Shown here piece after piece: positions 35,661 through 48,682 of a stretch of 64,000 nucleotides of DNA. Source of the stretch: Argentina anserina (Eukaryota > Streptophyta > Magnoliopsida > Rosales > Rosaceae). The stretch lies in contig NC_065872.1 of assembly GCF_933775445.1 (NCBI RefSeq), positions 14,942,001 to 15,006,000 on the forward strand, read 5' to 3'. The position numbers were made by a program, and so were the translations under genes. The notes below the pieces were generated by a model that did no database searches, had not been told where the DNA came from, and worked only from the letters and a program-made list of their open reading frames with translations. Position 1 is the first letter of the stretch, and the number at the start of each line of letters is the position of its first letter.

Positions 35661-38250
35661 TGAATAATAGAGAATGCTAGCATTTGATTACTTTTGTTGA
35701 AATGTTTCTGCCTTCTTTTGTTTCTTAGTTTGTTAAAATGGTACGCGGTATTCAGAAATTGTTGGTGGCTTCCCATGCGCTTTTCACCTTTTCAACTTAG
35801 TTCTTGTAATTTTCATTTAAAGCCAAGCTTTTCCCATGGGGCTAATTCTTGTACATGTAACTTTTGGTTATTGACGTTGGTGGTTATTGCAACTTCCGAC
35901 TTTCATCTTGCTACAAATGCAATTATTCCAGTTTGCAAACATTGAAATCAAAGTTTAAAACAGATTTTCTGTTTGGCACTAGTGACGAAACGTTGAAGTC
36001 CAAGACTACCTACAATCTTAATGAGCTATCACTGAACCTACACCAAGTGTTCAAATACATTCTTCTTCTTTCTCTTCTTTTACTTAACCTGTATCTTCTG
36101 GTTCGCTGCTTTGTTGGTGACGAGTTCTTACTTCGCTCCCAATCCCAAGTAGATTGAAACAAATCAGTTCGGCATTCGCTGGAAAAATGGAAGATAACTC
36201 TTAATTTGGGGTTTCTACGGTTCTAGCTCTACATAAAAACTATGCTTCAAGAAATACCCTGTATAACTATATAAGATCATAGTACACTCGCTCCTTCGTT
36301 TTAAAATTTAACTTCACCAGGTGATGTACTAAAATTTTTGCGGGGTCGAAAGTGATAATAACTCGCATTTTAACAAGATATGCTATAGGTTGCAAAAAAA
36401 ACATTGATATAAATTTACTTCATAAGCCTTTTGAATCGAGTTACGTACCAAAACAGATTAGACTGTAAAATGAGAAATGAGTTTACTGATCTTAAGATTT
36501 TTTTTTTCTGAGTGAGAAAAAAACAAAAGCGGAAAACGAATATGAAAGACACAAACAAGATGGGAGCAAACCGTACATGTACGGATCTCACGTGCAAACA
36601 AGACTAGGGGATGGGGCCACTTCAATGCTTTCCGGTCGCAGCACACGTGTAAGGTTGTAGGTTTAGCTGTAATTCCTAATTAGGGTTTATTGATCTCGTG
36701 GGTGTTGACAATGGCTCGTGTAGTCGTATAGCACAGTGGCACAAGGTTATGGGATACTCTGACGTACTATTCATGGTGATCGCCGGCCGGGACCTGTAGC
36801 TATTTTGGGTTCTAGGGTCGTTAACCTCTTAACCTTAACAGAACATGAGGTAGGAACTAGGAAGAAGAATGCTTTTGCGTTGTCTATGCTAAGATCTCTA
36901 TCAACTTCGATTGGTATATCCGATGCTAGGATCGATCGAGTTGTTAGAGCTTGAAATCTAGTTAGATTGGAAAATTTACAATGAGTCAATCCCTAGCAAA
37001 TCAATGGTTTTTTGACAAATTTGTGATCAAAGGGAGGCTTGGACAGCTAAGGCCTAAGGGTTTAAGTTTCTTCAAGGCCATGATGAATAATATCAATTGA
37101 AAGAAATGTCCCTCTAAAATGGTACAATGATCGATCATTTGAATTGACAGAAGTATTAGCAAATGAGCGAGGTGCCAGTTATGGATTGCCAATTATATTA
37201 TAGAAAATACCATGACACAAATCCGATATTAGGAAAATTAGCGTGCATTGAAGGTAGGACTGTTCATAATCAGGGATAATATAACCTTTACGGAAGTTCA
37301 GAATGCGTGCTGTCTTCGTGAGATCGTTTACCTAATTAAGTCGACTTGGCCAAATTCCTTCGAGACTCGGAGCATAGCTCTTCTTATTTTTTATCATGAT
37401 CACCACCTTAAGGTTAACACAATGGATGGTATTCCATCTTGTGTTAATTTTCTTAACCTTAGCAGTTAGCACTACTTGGCTACGAATTCATGCATGCACA
37501 ATTTCAAAAAGTAAATTTATATTGAGCTAACTCGATAAAACATAAGCAGGAGGGTTTCTTATTAACTTCCCCAGACCCCGCGGGGGTCAATAACCTTAAA
37601 AAAAATACTGGAAGTTAACCATACATGTTGAATGAACCCTAATAAACTCGACACAAGTAATTAATGGGAGTGACCATGTTAGCAACCGATCGAAACCTCT
37701 TTAACCGAAGTCAAATACGTACGCGATTAGCCACATAAGCAGTTGATTTGATTGTGCAGGAACACGTTCAATTTGGTAGCATCGCCCTTGGTAACGACCA
37801 CGACTGGCCGTACGTAAATTCGTCAGTCCTTATAATTGTACATATGTACCAGTAGGTAATAAGAGTTCTGAGAACAGATACAAGTGTTGGCCGGATCACT
37901 TGTAACGAAACAAGTGTCGACTGTAAATATAATTGCTGGATCAATTACGAACACCGCTGGCGCATAGAGGAATTTTTGTAGATACTTTAAACTTAAGGAA
38001 TTAAGGAAGCCATATATTGCCATTATACAGGTTTGAATTTTATAGCATGCATCAAGATTCAATTAATTACACTGCTTGTTGAAGTTAATTATAATTCATA
38101 ATCATTACGTTATCATGATATACCTAATGGGATCATCACATGCCTGATAACATTTCAAGTACTATTTTGTTTCTACGCGTTAGTTGTTTAATACTTTTAT
38201 TAATTACAAGACAAAGGGGTAAACTTCATATTCGTGCATGCTTATATGTG
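35661..38250. other. Intergenic DNA, no gene recognised
   Basis: Short frames on both strands (for example 35694-36157) overlap and show no domain or splice support. G-box-like CACGTG cores occur near 36588 and 36646. Confidence 0.35.
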
Positions 38251-38254
38251 TATA

Positions 38255-38325
38255 AATAATATGCTCCATTCGATTAGTGAGACTTAAGAAGAAGAAATAA
38301 TATGCTCCATTCGATTAGTGAGACT

Positions 38326-38356
<31 letters not shown>

Positions 38357-38357
38357 A
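38255..38357. repeat. 42-bp tandem duplication ending in a (GAA)n microsatellite
   Basis: ATGCTCCATTCGATTAGTGA followed by GACTTAAGAAGAAG occurs twice in a row. The second copy expands into about ten GAA units (38326-38357). Confidence 0.85.
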
Positions 38358-39355
38358 TTAATAGTTGGTGCACTTTTTCAGAGCTCAAAAAACACAGTAG
38401 TACCGTGATACATAAAATTCCAAAGAAGTATAACTAGCTTTTGAATAATTTATTTTCTCAGGCCTGAAAACAGACCCAACAAAGGAACACATCGCTTTTG
38501 AGACCTTTATCCCAGAATGGAAACTTGAAATTCCTCACTCTAAGCCAGTCACTATGAATCCTGCAGAATAGTGCAGACTCCCAAGCAGAAGAGCTTTGAA
38601 TTTCATGACCATCATCCAATCCTTTTCTTTAAATCCATGGATGCTTTTTCTGTCCCTTTTCTCTTTTGTATGGCATTTCATAATAGAGATATCCCAATCC
38701 TTAAAAATGTTCTTCTCCCCTAATTATTTTTCTGCTGCAACTCTACTATTGCAGACTGGTCCATCTTATGACAATCGATGGCTAGCTTTAGCTATCTATA
38801 GGGTTGTCTTGTTTTCTTGACAATACCGGTTTGTTTGAATCGAACTGGCTAAAAAGAAAGAGAAGAGAAGATCCGGTTTCTTGACAATACCATTGGGATG
38901 ACAACTTTACAGAAAGAGAAGATCAATTGATCGATACATCATATATACTTATGCAGTTTATCGATCACCCACCATTTTCTTTGCGCATTGTTTTCGAAGG
39001 ATCCATTTTCTTTGAGTTTTTAATTTTTAATTTTTTTGAAGGGATCCATTTCATAATAATGGATAATATCCATTTTCTTGGAGTTGGATTTCTAGCTTGA
39101 CTAGCATTGTTAGGTTTCGTAAGCTACCTAGCTACAATCCTGACAGTGATGATTATGATTTTCCTTTCCCAGATCATAACGGTGTATGAAAGTAAGAAGT
39201 TTTCCATGAAAAAAAAAACAAAAAAAAAACTAGGTCTATTCAACTTTATTCTTAATTTCCATTGTTCTTGATGATATGCGTCTCAGATTACAAAATATAG
39301 ATCTAAAGTCAAATAACGAAATTCACTATGTAATTTCAAAATGAACATTCAATAT

Positions 39356-39360
<5 letters not shown>

Positions 39361-39391
<31 letters not shown>
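39361..39391. repeat. (TA)n microsatellite
   Basis: TA dinucleotide repeat in the upstream region of the HEC3-like gene. Confidence 0.9.
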
Positions 39392-39392
<1 letters not shown>

Positions 39393-39830
39393 TTGTATGC
39401 GATACGTACTACTCATACATTATAGATTTATAGTGATTATACATTAAAAAGTTAGGAACTTAAACTAATTTGAGTGTAGTATAAGTAACTGTACGTACGT
39501 TGGGGATCAGTGTTATTGATGATCACGACGCAGTTGAAAGTGTTCCATATGTACCTTAACATCAATACCTGGTCATCACACTCTTGTGATCTAGACTGAC
39601 CAACGAGTTGATGTTCACATTTGTTAATTGATTTATCATATCTAGTTGGGACATGTACGTATACTATAAGATTCCCTCATCCGGTTCTTCGAACACCAAA
39701 ACAATTAATATCCTCATGCCATTTTAAAAGATCTTTGGCAAGGAGCTGATTACCTGTGTGAATGTGTGATTCATTTCCTCGATCTTGTGAATAGTTACTG
39801 AATTAGGCTTCAAAATGGACAACACGAAGG

Positions 39831-39831
<1 letters not shown>

Positions 39832-39876
<45 letters not shown>
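39832..39876. repeat. (TA)n microsatellite adjoining a MITE
   Basis: About 22 TA units run straight into the left end of the MITE at 39877. These MITEs appear to have inserted into TA repeats. Confidence 0.9.
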
Positions 39877-39880
<4 letters not shown>

Positions 39881-40289
39881 CCTATCCAGAGTGAAGGTTC
39901 ACTCTGAAATTTCAGAGTGAAGTTCCAATTTTGGCACACTTTTCGGTCAAATGTTTTCACCATAAGTGATTCAATATTTAGATATGATATTCAAGATCAT
40001 CTCTATAAAGTTTCATCCAATTTGACAATGATTTGAGCTTTCAAAATTGAGATTTACACGAACGGTTCACATTGAACAGTTTTAATTTATTCATTGATTT
40101 AATCTAATTTCAATACCTTAACGATGTCCGAATTATATGAAATTTTGTAGAGATGATTTTGAATAACATACCTAAATATTGAATCGCTTATACTGAAACA
40201 ATTTGACCAAAAAGTGTGCCAAAATTGAAACTTCACTCTGAAACTTCACTCTGAAACTTCAGAGTGAACCTTCACTCTGGATAGGGACT
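39877..40289. mobile_element. Palindromic MITE, copy 1
   Basis: The ends AGTCCCTATCCAGAGTGAA and the inverse TTCACTCTGGATAGGGACT match perfectly. The inversion extends far inward (TCAAAATTG.., GATTCAATATTTAG..). The element lies in TA-repeat DNA, consistent with TA target duplication (Tc1/Mariner-like), though that class is an inference. Near the right end ACTTCACTCTGAA is itself duplicated. Confidence 0.85.
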
Positions 40290-40307
40290 GCATATATATA
40301 TACATAC

Positions 40308-40706
40308 AGTCCCTATACAGAGTGAACCTTCACTCTGAATTTACAGTGTGAAGTTCCAATTTTGGAACACTTTTCGGTCAAATTTTTTCACTATAAGTGA
40401 TTCAATATTTAGGTATGTTATTTAAGATCATCTCAACAAAGTTTCATCCAATTTGATAATGGTTTGAGCTTTCAAAATTGAGATTTACACGAACGGTTCA
40501 CATTGAATAGTTTTAATTCATTCATTGATTTAATCTAATTTCAATACCTTAACGATGTCCGAATTTGATGAAATTTTGTAGAGATGATCTTGAATAACGT
40601 ACCTAAATATTGAATCGCTTATAGTGAAAAAATTCGACCGAAAAGTTTGCCAAAATTGGAACTTCACACTGTAATTTTCAGAGTGAAGGTTCACTCTGGA
40701 TAGAGA

Positions 40707-40708
<2 letters not shown>
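40308..40708. mobile_element. Palindromic MITE, copy 2 (same family)
   Basis: The ends AGTCCCTATACAGAGTGAA and TTCACTCTGGATAGAGACT share the interior of the 39877-40289 copy with scattered substitutions. Only 18 bp of TA-rich sequence separates the two copies. A (TA)n run (40709-40747) follows. Confidence 0.85.
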
Positions 40709-40747
<39 letters not shown>

Positions 40748-40748
<1 letters not shown>

Positions 40749-41151
40749 CCATTCTTGGCTGCGGAGGTCCGCACCAAGATTTTGGTGCGGATTTCCATCT
40801 TTTTACCACTTTTGATCAAATTTTCTCATCTCCACCGTCTAGTATCTAGATAATATTGTGTAGATCATCTCTGCAAAATTTCAACAATTTGGTAATCGTT
40901 AAGGCCCTCAAAATTGCGTTTTTCTGTTAAAAATATGAACGATAACGGTTCGACAGAATTCGGTCCGTCCATTTGTTATTCGATTTTAAGGGCCTTAACG
41001 ATTACCAAATTGGCTGAAAATTTGCAGAGATGATCTACACAATATTATCTAAATACTAGACGGTGGAGATGAGACAATTCGATCAAAAAGTGGTAAAAAG
41101 ATGGAAATCCGCACCAAAATCATTGGTGCAGACCTTCGCATTTGAGAAAAT
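40748..41151. mobile_element. Palindromic MITE of a second family
   Basis: The left end has GCTGCGGAGGTCCGCACCA and the right, complemented, ATGCGAAGGTCTGCACCA. Blocks such as CTCCACCGTCTAGTAT and GAGATGATCTACACAATATT recur inverted around the centre (about 40950). It encodes nothing. Confidence 0.8.
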
Positions 41152-41159
41152 ATGTATAC

Positions 41160-41325
41160 ATCCATTATTGGCTGCGGAGGTCCGCACCAAGATTTTGGTG
41201 CGGATTTCCATCTTTTTACCACTTTTTGATCAAATTTTCTCATCTCCACCGTCTAGTATCTAGATAATATTGTGTAGATCATCTCTGTAAAATTTCAGCC
41301 AATTTGGTAATCGTTAAAGCCCTCA
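41160..41325. mobile_element. Truncated copy of the second MITE family (left half)
   Basis: This repeats the left half of 40748-41151 in the same orientation, almost identically, and stops after AAAGCCCTCAAAG. It is a broken tandem neighbour. Confidence 0.8.
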
Positions 41326-42976
41326 AAGACATAAGCGCGCACCTAATTAACCAGAATAATTAACTAGCTTTACTCTTCAATGTACGTCTAATTATAACCA
41401 CTTCCGTGTTCTATACGAGTCGATCAATTAAGGTGTGCTTAGAACATATAGCTGACTTTTTCTCCAGTACTCTTTGACAATTTTCTTATACATTACGAAT
41501 TGCTTGATGTATATGCAGAGAAATATTTAGCTTGTTTTGTTAATATATGGGGTAAATTTGGCCAATTCTGCTGCCATCCAGTTAGACAGTAGTTCATGAT
41601 CGAAGTCTCTGATTACTCCATGTAAGATGTATGCGTGTGTATATATCCATACATAGACATGATGATTGATGAATATGTTGGAATATATGCATAAGTCGAT
41701 AGATGGATATAATGTTTTTGGGTTTTACTCTCATAAATTTAGTGTAAATCCATGCAAATTGAAAATGTTACATCATGGGTTTCTGGGAACACAGCTGAAA
41801 CCCTAAAATGATTGCGTTTTGCATGCGCAAGTGTAGAGAAGCAAGAATTATAATATTAGATGCAACGATGGTGACCCTCTGTGAAAGTATTGCACTTGAA
41901 AACATGAAACCTGACATAAGACACTTGTCCCACCGTCTGATCCAGTACATTAGAGGGTGATGCAATTCAAATATATGCATATATGTTGCATGTGTAAAAA
42001 AAAAATTTGTTTGAAATTAGGTACATCTTTATCATTGCTATTGTAATTAATTGGCATGCATGGGGTGTAATTATATATCTGTACGTTGTGTTTCCTTTCA
42101 AATAATTATTCATGCTACTGGTAAAGAACCAAACTTCAGACATTGTTCGGTAGCTAGAGATGCCTGCATGAGTTCAGAGTTCTTATTCACGATAACTAAT
42201 TAAGCTCCCAAATAGCTAGGAAATGTGATAACTTAATTTAAGAACTCAAGTTGCAGTTTGCAGTAGGCCACGCCGGGTTGTGTTGTAAAACTGTGTACGT
42301 CACAGAAGAGATTGTGTAGTAACGTTGTTATTCTTAAAAGAGTTTCTGCTTGCGGTTTGGGGTTAGGATGTAAAAGTAAGGGCTTAAAATCGCGCCCAGT
42401 GAGAAAGCATTTCGACTCGCTTATTAAACATCAAACTCATTCTTATTCTATCAGTACGTAGGAGTTCATAAAAGTATGTCATAAGTTTCTTAACTGGCCG
42501 GAAATTGATCTATTAAATTGAATCTGCAGTACGTTAGTATTCAGATTCAACAAAACCGATATTATGTTTTGTATATATAGGTCCATATGAATAAGATGAT
42601 AAGAAGTTAAAGCATTGCGTGCATGTGTGTGGGAAGAGTAGGACCTAACAGACCTCTCACTCCAATACGAAAGCAAAAGAAACCAGATATTGACTAAAAG
42701 AGCAGGGAAAGTCATTATCAACATCTACAACAACATCACAACAGAAGAGAGCAGAGCACAACAGAAGAGAGAATCATAAAGCATAAAGAAGCAAGCAAGC
42801 AAATGCAGCGGCAGCAGCAGCGCTAGGATTTCAGTGCTAGCTGCTTTGTACTACCATGGTCATGATCAGGGTCAGCCATAATCAATTCGTTTAAGAGCAA
42901 AAAAGAAAGTAATGGAATGGAGAACCCTAGCTAGCTAGCAAAGCTAATTAGTAAAGCCTGAATGCTCATCAGTTGG

Positions 42977-42979
<3 letters not shown>
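41326..42979. other. Upstream region of the HEC3-like gene
   Basis: AT-rich non-coding DNA between the MITE cluster and the GA repeat. No gene was found; it may hold distal regulatory sequence for the bHLH gene. Confidence 0.35.

Positions 42980-43024
<45 letters not shown>
42980..43024. repeat. (GA)n microsatellite upstream of the HEC3-like gene
   Basis: About 22 GA units, some 480 bp before the start codon. GA repeats in plant promoters and leaders can bind BBR/BPC factors; that role here is inference. Confidence 0.9.
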
Positions 43025-43027
<3 letters not shown>

Positions 43028-43503
43028 CCAGAAATGATAGATATAAAATTAGTTTCAAATCCTTACTTGATCATCGTCTCGGGGCCCACTCAATATCAAT
43101 CTTTCTCTCTCTACTGTTATATTTTCAACACATTCATCTTCTCTCTTGTGGTACTTGGTTGCATCATCGATCATGCCCCAGAAAAAATCTGATCCTAAAT
43201 CATTTCTCTCTTTCGCTGAATCGACTCCAAGCCTTTTGAAGGATTTTGCTTCTGCTTCTTTCTTTCTTTACTTAATTTCTCTGCTTTCAAGTTTCAACTA
43301 CCAAACTTCATAACCTCTGATCGACTGATGTGCATGCGTGCTCTTTCAAGGAGGTATATATCGATAAAGATAGTTGGTGCAGTTTTTTCGGTTCATATTA
43401 GGAATCCAGGAGTACTCTTGCTAGTTAGATCAGAATTTTCAATTTCTTGAAAGGACTCATAGAAGTGGTGGAAAACTCAGATATAGTATATACATCGATC
43501 AGC

Positions 43504-44370
43504 ATGGATCACACCAATTACCTCACCAATCCGCTGGGAAACAACCTCGTCCCAGCCGCCGGAGACCATCTCGATGACCATGTGAGAATGGAAGATCACA
43601 TCCAGCTCCACCACCACCATCATCAACACCAAATTTCGTACGATTCCGTTTGGCCAAACTTCCCTCTCCAACTACATCATCAAGTGCCATCGTCATCCAC
43701 TTCTCACCTTCATTATGATCAGTTTGGTCATCACGATCACGATCATCATCATCAACTGCTTTTACCTGGGATCTATAATAACTTTATGGATCAAGAAGAT
43801 ATTCATCTTGAAGAGGATCCCGAAGAGGAAGAGGAGCTGGGAGCTATGAAGGAAATGATGTACAAGATCGCCGCGATGCAACCAGTGGATATTGATCCTG
43901 CCACAATCCGAAGGCCGAAGAGGAGGAACGTCCGAATCAGCGACGATCCGCAAAGCGTGGCTGCGCGTCACCGGCGGGAGAGGATTAGCGAGAAGATCCG
44001 GATCCTGCAAAGACTTGTTCCGGGGGGAACGAAAATGGACACTGCTTCGATGTTAGACGAAGCCATTCGCTATGTCAAGTTCTTGAAGAGACAAATTCGC
44101 TTGCTACAACAATCCAATCAATATCATCCTCAACAACAATGCCTTAATGTTAACACCGGAGTACTTAGTACACCAACTACAAGTAATGCTGCAGCCTTAG
44201 CTGGTGGTGGAGGGGCATTGGATTGGCTGCCACCACCTATTCCGTCTTCTGGCACCTCCTCTTCGACAGACACTCCGACAACCAGAGCAGGGCTTGGATA
44301 CACCGCCTTTGGAGGTAGCAGGGTGGAAATTGCAGCTTTGAGCTTCAATCATGAGGTACTTGGTGATTAA
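43504..44370 (+). CDS. HEC3: HECATE3-like bHLH transcription factor (288 aa, intronless)
   Basis: The first ATG of the open frame is at 43504 and the stop at 44368-44370; single-exon structure is normal for HEC genes. The N-terminal half is His-rich (about residues 30-85), then acidic (EEDPEEEEE), then [20 protein letters not shown], which is shared with HEC3. The bHLH domain (about residues 140-198) reads [20 protein letters not shown] followed by [16 protein letters not shown] and the second helix [17 protein letters not shown]. As in other HEC/IND proteins, Ala replaces the usual E-box-contacting Glu of the basic region (SVAAR instead of SIAER). The C-terminus is Gly/Ser/Pro-rich. HEC proteins act in the nucleus in gynoecium, transmitting-tract and meristem development, with SPATULA as partner. 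The D in ISDDPQ and the MMYKIAAMQ match favour HEC3 over HEC1/2. Confidence 0.93.
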   Translation: MDHTNYLTNPLGNNLVPAAGDHLDDHVRMEDHIQLHHHHHQHQISYDSVWPNFPLQLHHQVPSSSTSHLHYDQFGHHDHDHHHQLLLPGIYNNFMDQEDIHLEEDPEEEEELGAMKEMMYKIAAMQPVDIDPATIRRPKRRNVRISDDPQSVAARHRRERISEKIRILQRLVPGGTKMDTASMLDEAIRYVKFLKRQIRLLQQSNQYHPQQQCLNVNTGVLSTPTTSNAAALAGGGGALDWLPPPIPSSGTSSSTDTPTTRAGLGYTAFGGSRVEIAALSFNHEVLGD

Positions 44371-44749
44371 TTAGTAATTAGTTTGTGGATGCTGAACTGA
44401 TTAATTAGTATTAATAAAAAATTGAAATAGGTATTGATCATGAGTAGCAGTGTAACTATAAACTTAAAACTGCAAGAGATATTATATTTTGATGGCCGGA
44501 GCTAGCTCATCGCTAGGAAGGTCAGTCATGTGGATTGTTGACAAGGTTGTTACGATATTGTTGACTATGGTGGTGAGAATAATCATAACTGTTTGCAATT
44601 GGGTTGTGTTACGTACTATCATATTATAAAAGCATATAGAATTAATCAGCTAGCCATGTACATTCTCTGGAATTTGGCCGGAAAGTTTGTTTGGCCGACT
44701 ATGTTCCGGGAATTAATAGAACAGTGACGTATATAGCTTTAAAAATATG

Positions 44750-44788
<39 letters not shown>

Positions 44789-46280
44789 GTTCGTGTATAC
44801 ATAGAAGCACAACACATATACCATTGAAATGATTGAATCAATAGAAAATATATCAAAAGACGTATACATACGGGTATTGATACATCATATATATGCATAT
44901 GATCGACTTATATGACCATGTAAAATCGAGTATATATAATACATTACGGCGATGAGTCCTGAGTTATTTATTCATGTACTAGAAAGACCTGTGTGTGATC
45001 ATGATTTATTTAGTTAAATTGCGACATATACATAATTGATTAGCATATAGCCCAGAATAATTAAGGGGTTTCCAGCCATTGTTGTGGAAGCTCACATATA
45101 GCATATGAAAATCTATCGACTCTGACATAGCTGATCGAGAGAGAGAGAGAGAGAGAGAGAGATCGAAACCCTAAATGTATCTTATTAATATATATAGCCT
45201 AATTAATTTGTTACTAATTATTAGATGATCAACCCTATAGAATCTAAACGAGGGCATCATCCATGGATAATTAATACACTATCAACCCTAAGAATAGCTC
45301 ATTTAATTTGAAGGTGTTTTAGGGGTTATGCATACTCTCCCTCTCTCCTAGCTAATGCTCAGTAGGACGGTAACAAATTAAGCCCGAGCCAATTCAAGCA
45401 AATTAAAAGCTAGCTAGCAATATGCTACATCAAATCTTGCGCGCGTAGTTTTTTTTTTTTGGGTAGTTTTGTGTGTTTTATGCTGATTATTACAGAGAAC
45501 TTGATTAGGATTGCTCAGTTCTTACTTTCATTTTTTGGCTGAGTTCTGGTCGACTCCCGCAACAAAAACCTCTGTAGATCGAATCCAGAGAGAATTTCCA
45601 CGACGACTAATAAATGGCGTGCAGATGGAATAACAGCATGGGAATAATGCATAATTAGGATGGCGACATAGTTATAGTACTTATATATGATTTATATCAT
45701 CGATCAGTAGAAAGGAAATGTCAATCTGTATGCAAGAGAAATATACTAATTATGGCATTTGACATTTAATCGACCACTTCTTTTTGTTACCCAGAGAAAG
45801 ATAATTACATGCATGCGATTGTAAAGAAATAATCTCAGAAGTTTAGGCACTAATAAACAGTGATCTCAATAGAATCTATCGAATTGATAGTGATCAGTAG
45901 CTAGATAGAGTCTAAATCAGTGCAATGTTACAACCATTAGAATTTAGATATGTATATACAGTAGCTAGAAGGGCGATCCGGAGAGTGTAAAGGCCTAGTG
46001 AGAATGTTTAATTGCGGTCTTATTTTCATTGCGTAAAAAGAAATCACAGTTATGAGTTACTCTGATATATTTATCCTCAAGGAACAATGTTAAAATGCGG
46101 GGTATCTTGCATGCACGGCTGTGAGAATACACGCCCATGTGTTGGGCACGTGATGGGAATATGAATGACTACGTTAAACCTGTTAACGTTAATCAGGGCC
46201 AGAACGAGAAAAAAAAAACCTCAAACGCGGTGATTTAATGTTTACTGTAAATCAAACCGCTCACCAGTCACCAGTCATAT
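44371..46280. other. Downstream intergenic DNA with microsatellites
   Basis: No gene was recognised. (CT)n lies at 44752-44785 and (GA)n at 45137-45162. The first few hundred bases probably include the 3' UTR of the bHLH gene. Confidence 0.4.
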
Positions 46281-46289
46281 CATGCATAC

Positions 46290-46654
46290 CCACTCTCTCT
46301 CTCTCTCTCTCTCTCCTACTTCAATTAGTTTCATCCTCATGTGTGTTGGTCTCCCGACTCTGACCATTCCTCCTCTTCTCCTCTCCCCCTCTCCCTCTAG
46401 TAAACCCGAAAACCCAAAATCATTGAAAGGTCTGAACCCCCAGCGTTTGTTTTGTATCAAATACAAATTGGGGATAAGTTATATTTAATATGTGTTTTCC
46501 GTTTGCAGCCCATTGAAGGATTGAAACTTGTTTCAGTGTCAATTGCATATAGAGCCCGCTGGTTGGATGGTTTGTTTTTCCGATTAGCTTCTTCAGGGGA
46601 TAGGTAGAGCTCTACAGGTTTGAAGGCTTCTCCTTGATCAAAGAGGAGTTAGAG
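46290..46654 (+). other. Possible spliced untranslated leader of an unidentified transcript
   Basis: A (CT)n-rich stretch (46292-46315) and C/T-rich sequence up to 46400 look like a plant 5' leader. A strong acceptor, TTTCCGTTTGCAG, ends at 46508, and a strong donor, AGAG/GTGAGT, follows at 46654/46655, framing a 146-bp exon. The exon has no long frame, and the next 2 kb are T-rich and intron-like up to the CACTA terminus at 48683. The missing gene body may have been displaced by that element, or this may be a non-coding RNA. No transcript evidence is available here. Confidence 0.35.
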
Positions 46655-47394
46655 GTGAGTTAAACTTGCCAAACTTCATAGTACTGTAATTGTGGCATAT
46701 AGTTTCTCTCTTTGATCAATGTGGTATTGGTGAAATTATAATGTCTATTAAGTTTTTAAACCTCGAACAGACTTGATGGCCATTTTGAGTAGCATATAAT
46801 TGATATATTATTTGCTTATTTTGGTTGAGAATTGAGAAAGTTATGGTGTTTTAGAGTAGTGTTATTTGTTGGTTCTTGACAATAACGATCCGGTTAGATT
46901 CGGGGACTTACCAGGCTCTTTGAGCACCACAATTATGTACAAAACACACATTAATGTAGAGGGTTTCATCCCCTTTCCGTAGGATCAAGAATCCCATAAA
47001 AGGTTAAATGTTGGAGAGTTGTATCTAATTTTTCTGGTGCAAAATATGATTAATTTTGGTACAAATGAGAGGTGTAACATGATAAAAAGATGGCTACTAC
47101 TGCCAAATAATCTGTCAATATCACAATTAAGGTTAAGCCTTACTTAATCATTGGTGTTTTTGATTTCTAACCATAATTGGTTCTTGTTGTTCACTAGTTT
47201 GGGAGACAGAGCTTTGCTGCGGGTCATCTAATTGTGCATTCCACAACATATACCTTAGTGGGATTTTCTTATTTTCTTTTGTTTTGTTGAAATCTTATTT
47301 AGAGTGAAGAAAAATCTCATTTAGATATTGCAGAAGTTAGAGGGTACTTTTCAAACAGAGAATAGAACAAATAATATGTTTTGACCCATCCATA

Positions 47395-47486
47395 CTTTAT
47401 GTATTGAATTCACAGTACATAATTTATGTAATATATTCACAGTACATAATTTATGTAATGAATTCACAGTACATAATTTATGTAAC
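47395..47486. repeat. Three tandem copies of a 29-bp unit
   Basis: TTCACAGTACATAATTTATG repeats three times with spacer TAATGAA or TAATATA. Confidence 0.85.
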
Positions 47487-48682
47487 TATGGTCTAAAATA
47501 TAATGGTTGAGCTATATACTCATTAGTAGAACTTAAAGTTCACTTCCACCTAGCCCTTTAAATGAACAAGATACAATTTTCACTTTTAATGTCCTTGAAA
47601 AGATCATGTGCCCACTGTTGCTGCTAGATACCAAGTGAGGTCCATGCTGCAAAGATAATGTGTCCACTGTCAGCTCTCAAATCTGTTTGGAAAGTCCTCC
47701 TTAAGTCCCATAGATTTCATCCTGTATAATCTGACCGGAGGAACGCATTTTTGCTATACTACTAATATAGAATTACTGGAATCAATGATGAACAAACGAG
47801 TATTAGATTCAGAATATTGTCCATGATGCATTTTCCAGAGGACATATACTTGGTACATATACGTTTGCTTTCCCTTGCTAAATTATAATCTTACACTTGT
47901 GAAGCCTGAAAAAGAGAGCTCTCATATAAGAATCGACTAATGGGCATCAGAAGATTAAGAAATTGGAAAGCCTTTTTTTTTTTTTGGAATAAAAGGAGCC
48001 TAAAAATTAGGATTGTGTCAGGGTTTTTGAGTATTAACATGAGCAGATTGTGTGAGCCTAAATATTCCCTAATACTTTGACAATCACATATAATATTTTT
48101 TCTTATGTTTTGGTTTACTTAGTGGCTAATGGTTAATGTGTGTGTGTATATATATATTGTGGTGGTTGTTATATATGGAATACCCACCATCTCAAATGCA
48201 GATTTGAGGCTTTTGGCAATTTATATTAGCTGTTATTATACTGTGTGTGTTAAGGTGCGTGGATGCTTTTTATCCCTAATTGTAACTGCAAGTTAGTATG
48301 ATGTAAACGTTTCACATTAAGTTACCTGCTATAAGCTTAGTTTTATGTGGCCTCGGTGCTTAGTATTTTACTTAGTACTTCATAGTAATGGTCATTTAAA
48401 ATTGTATCATGTATGATATATCTTTTTTGGTGATTTTAATCGAGTGGTTTCAGCCTTTTTTATGTGAGTTTGGTTAATTTTGAATGACCACCTGTGCTAC
48501 TTTCCTTTTCTATTGCCTAGATAAAAGCTGACTATCTCTTTCTTTCTTTTATGTGATAGTCCTTATATTCTCATATAAGGAATTATGGATCTGTTTGTTT
48601 TTTTTCCACGTTAGGTGATATCAAGTATTGTTTGTGCACACCTGCAGCATATATGTATTCAAATAGTGACTACATGTCTATT

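Noticed and set aside
41049..41263. 66-codon frames on both strands
   Set aside because: They fall inside the palindromic MITE copies; the near-identical mirrored proteins are a result of the inverted repeat.
43447..43503. N-terminal extension of the bHLH frame from a TTG codon
   Set aside because: The first ATG is at 43504; the upstream codons do not resemble HEC N-termini.
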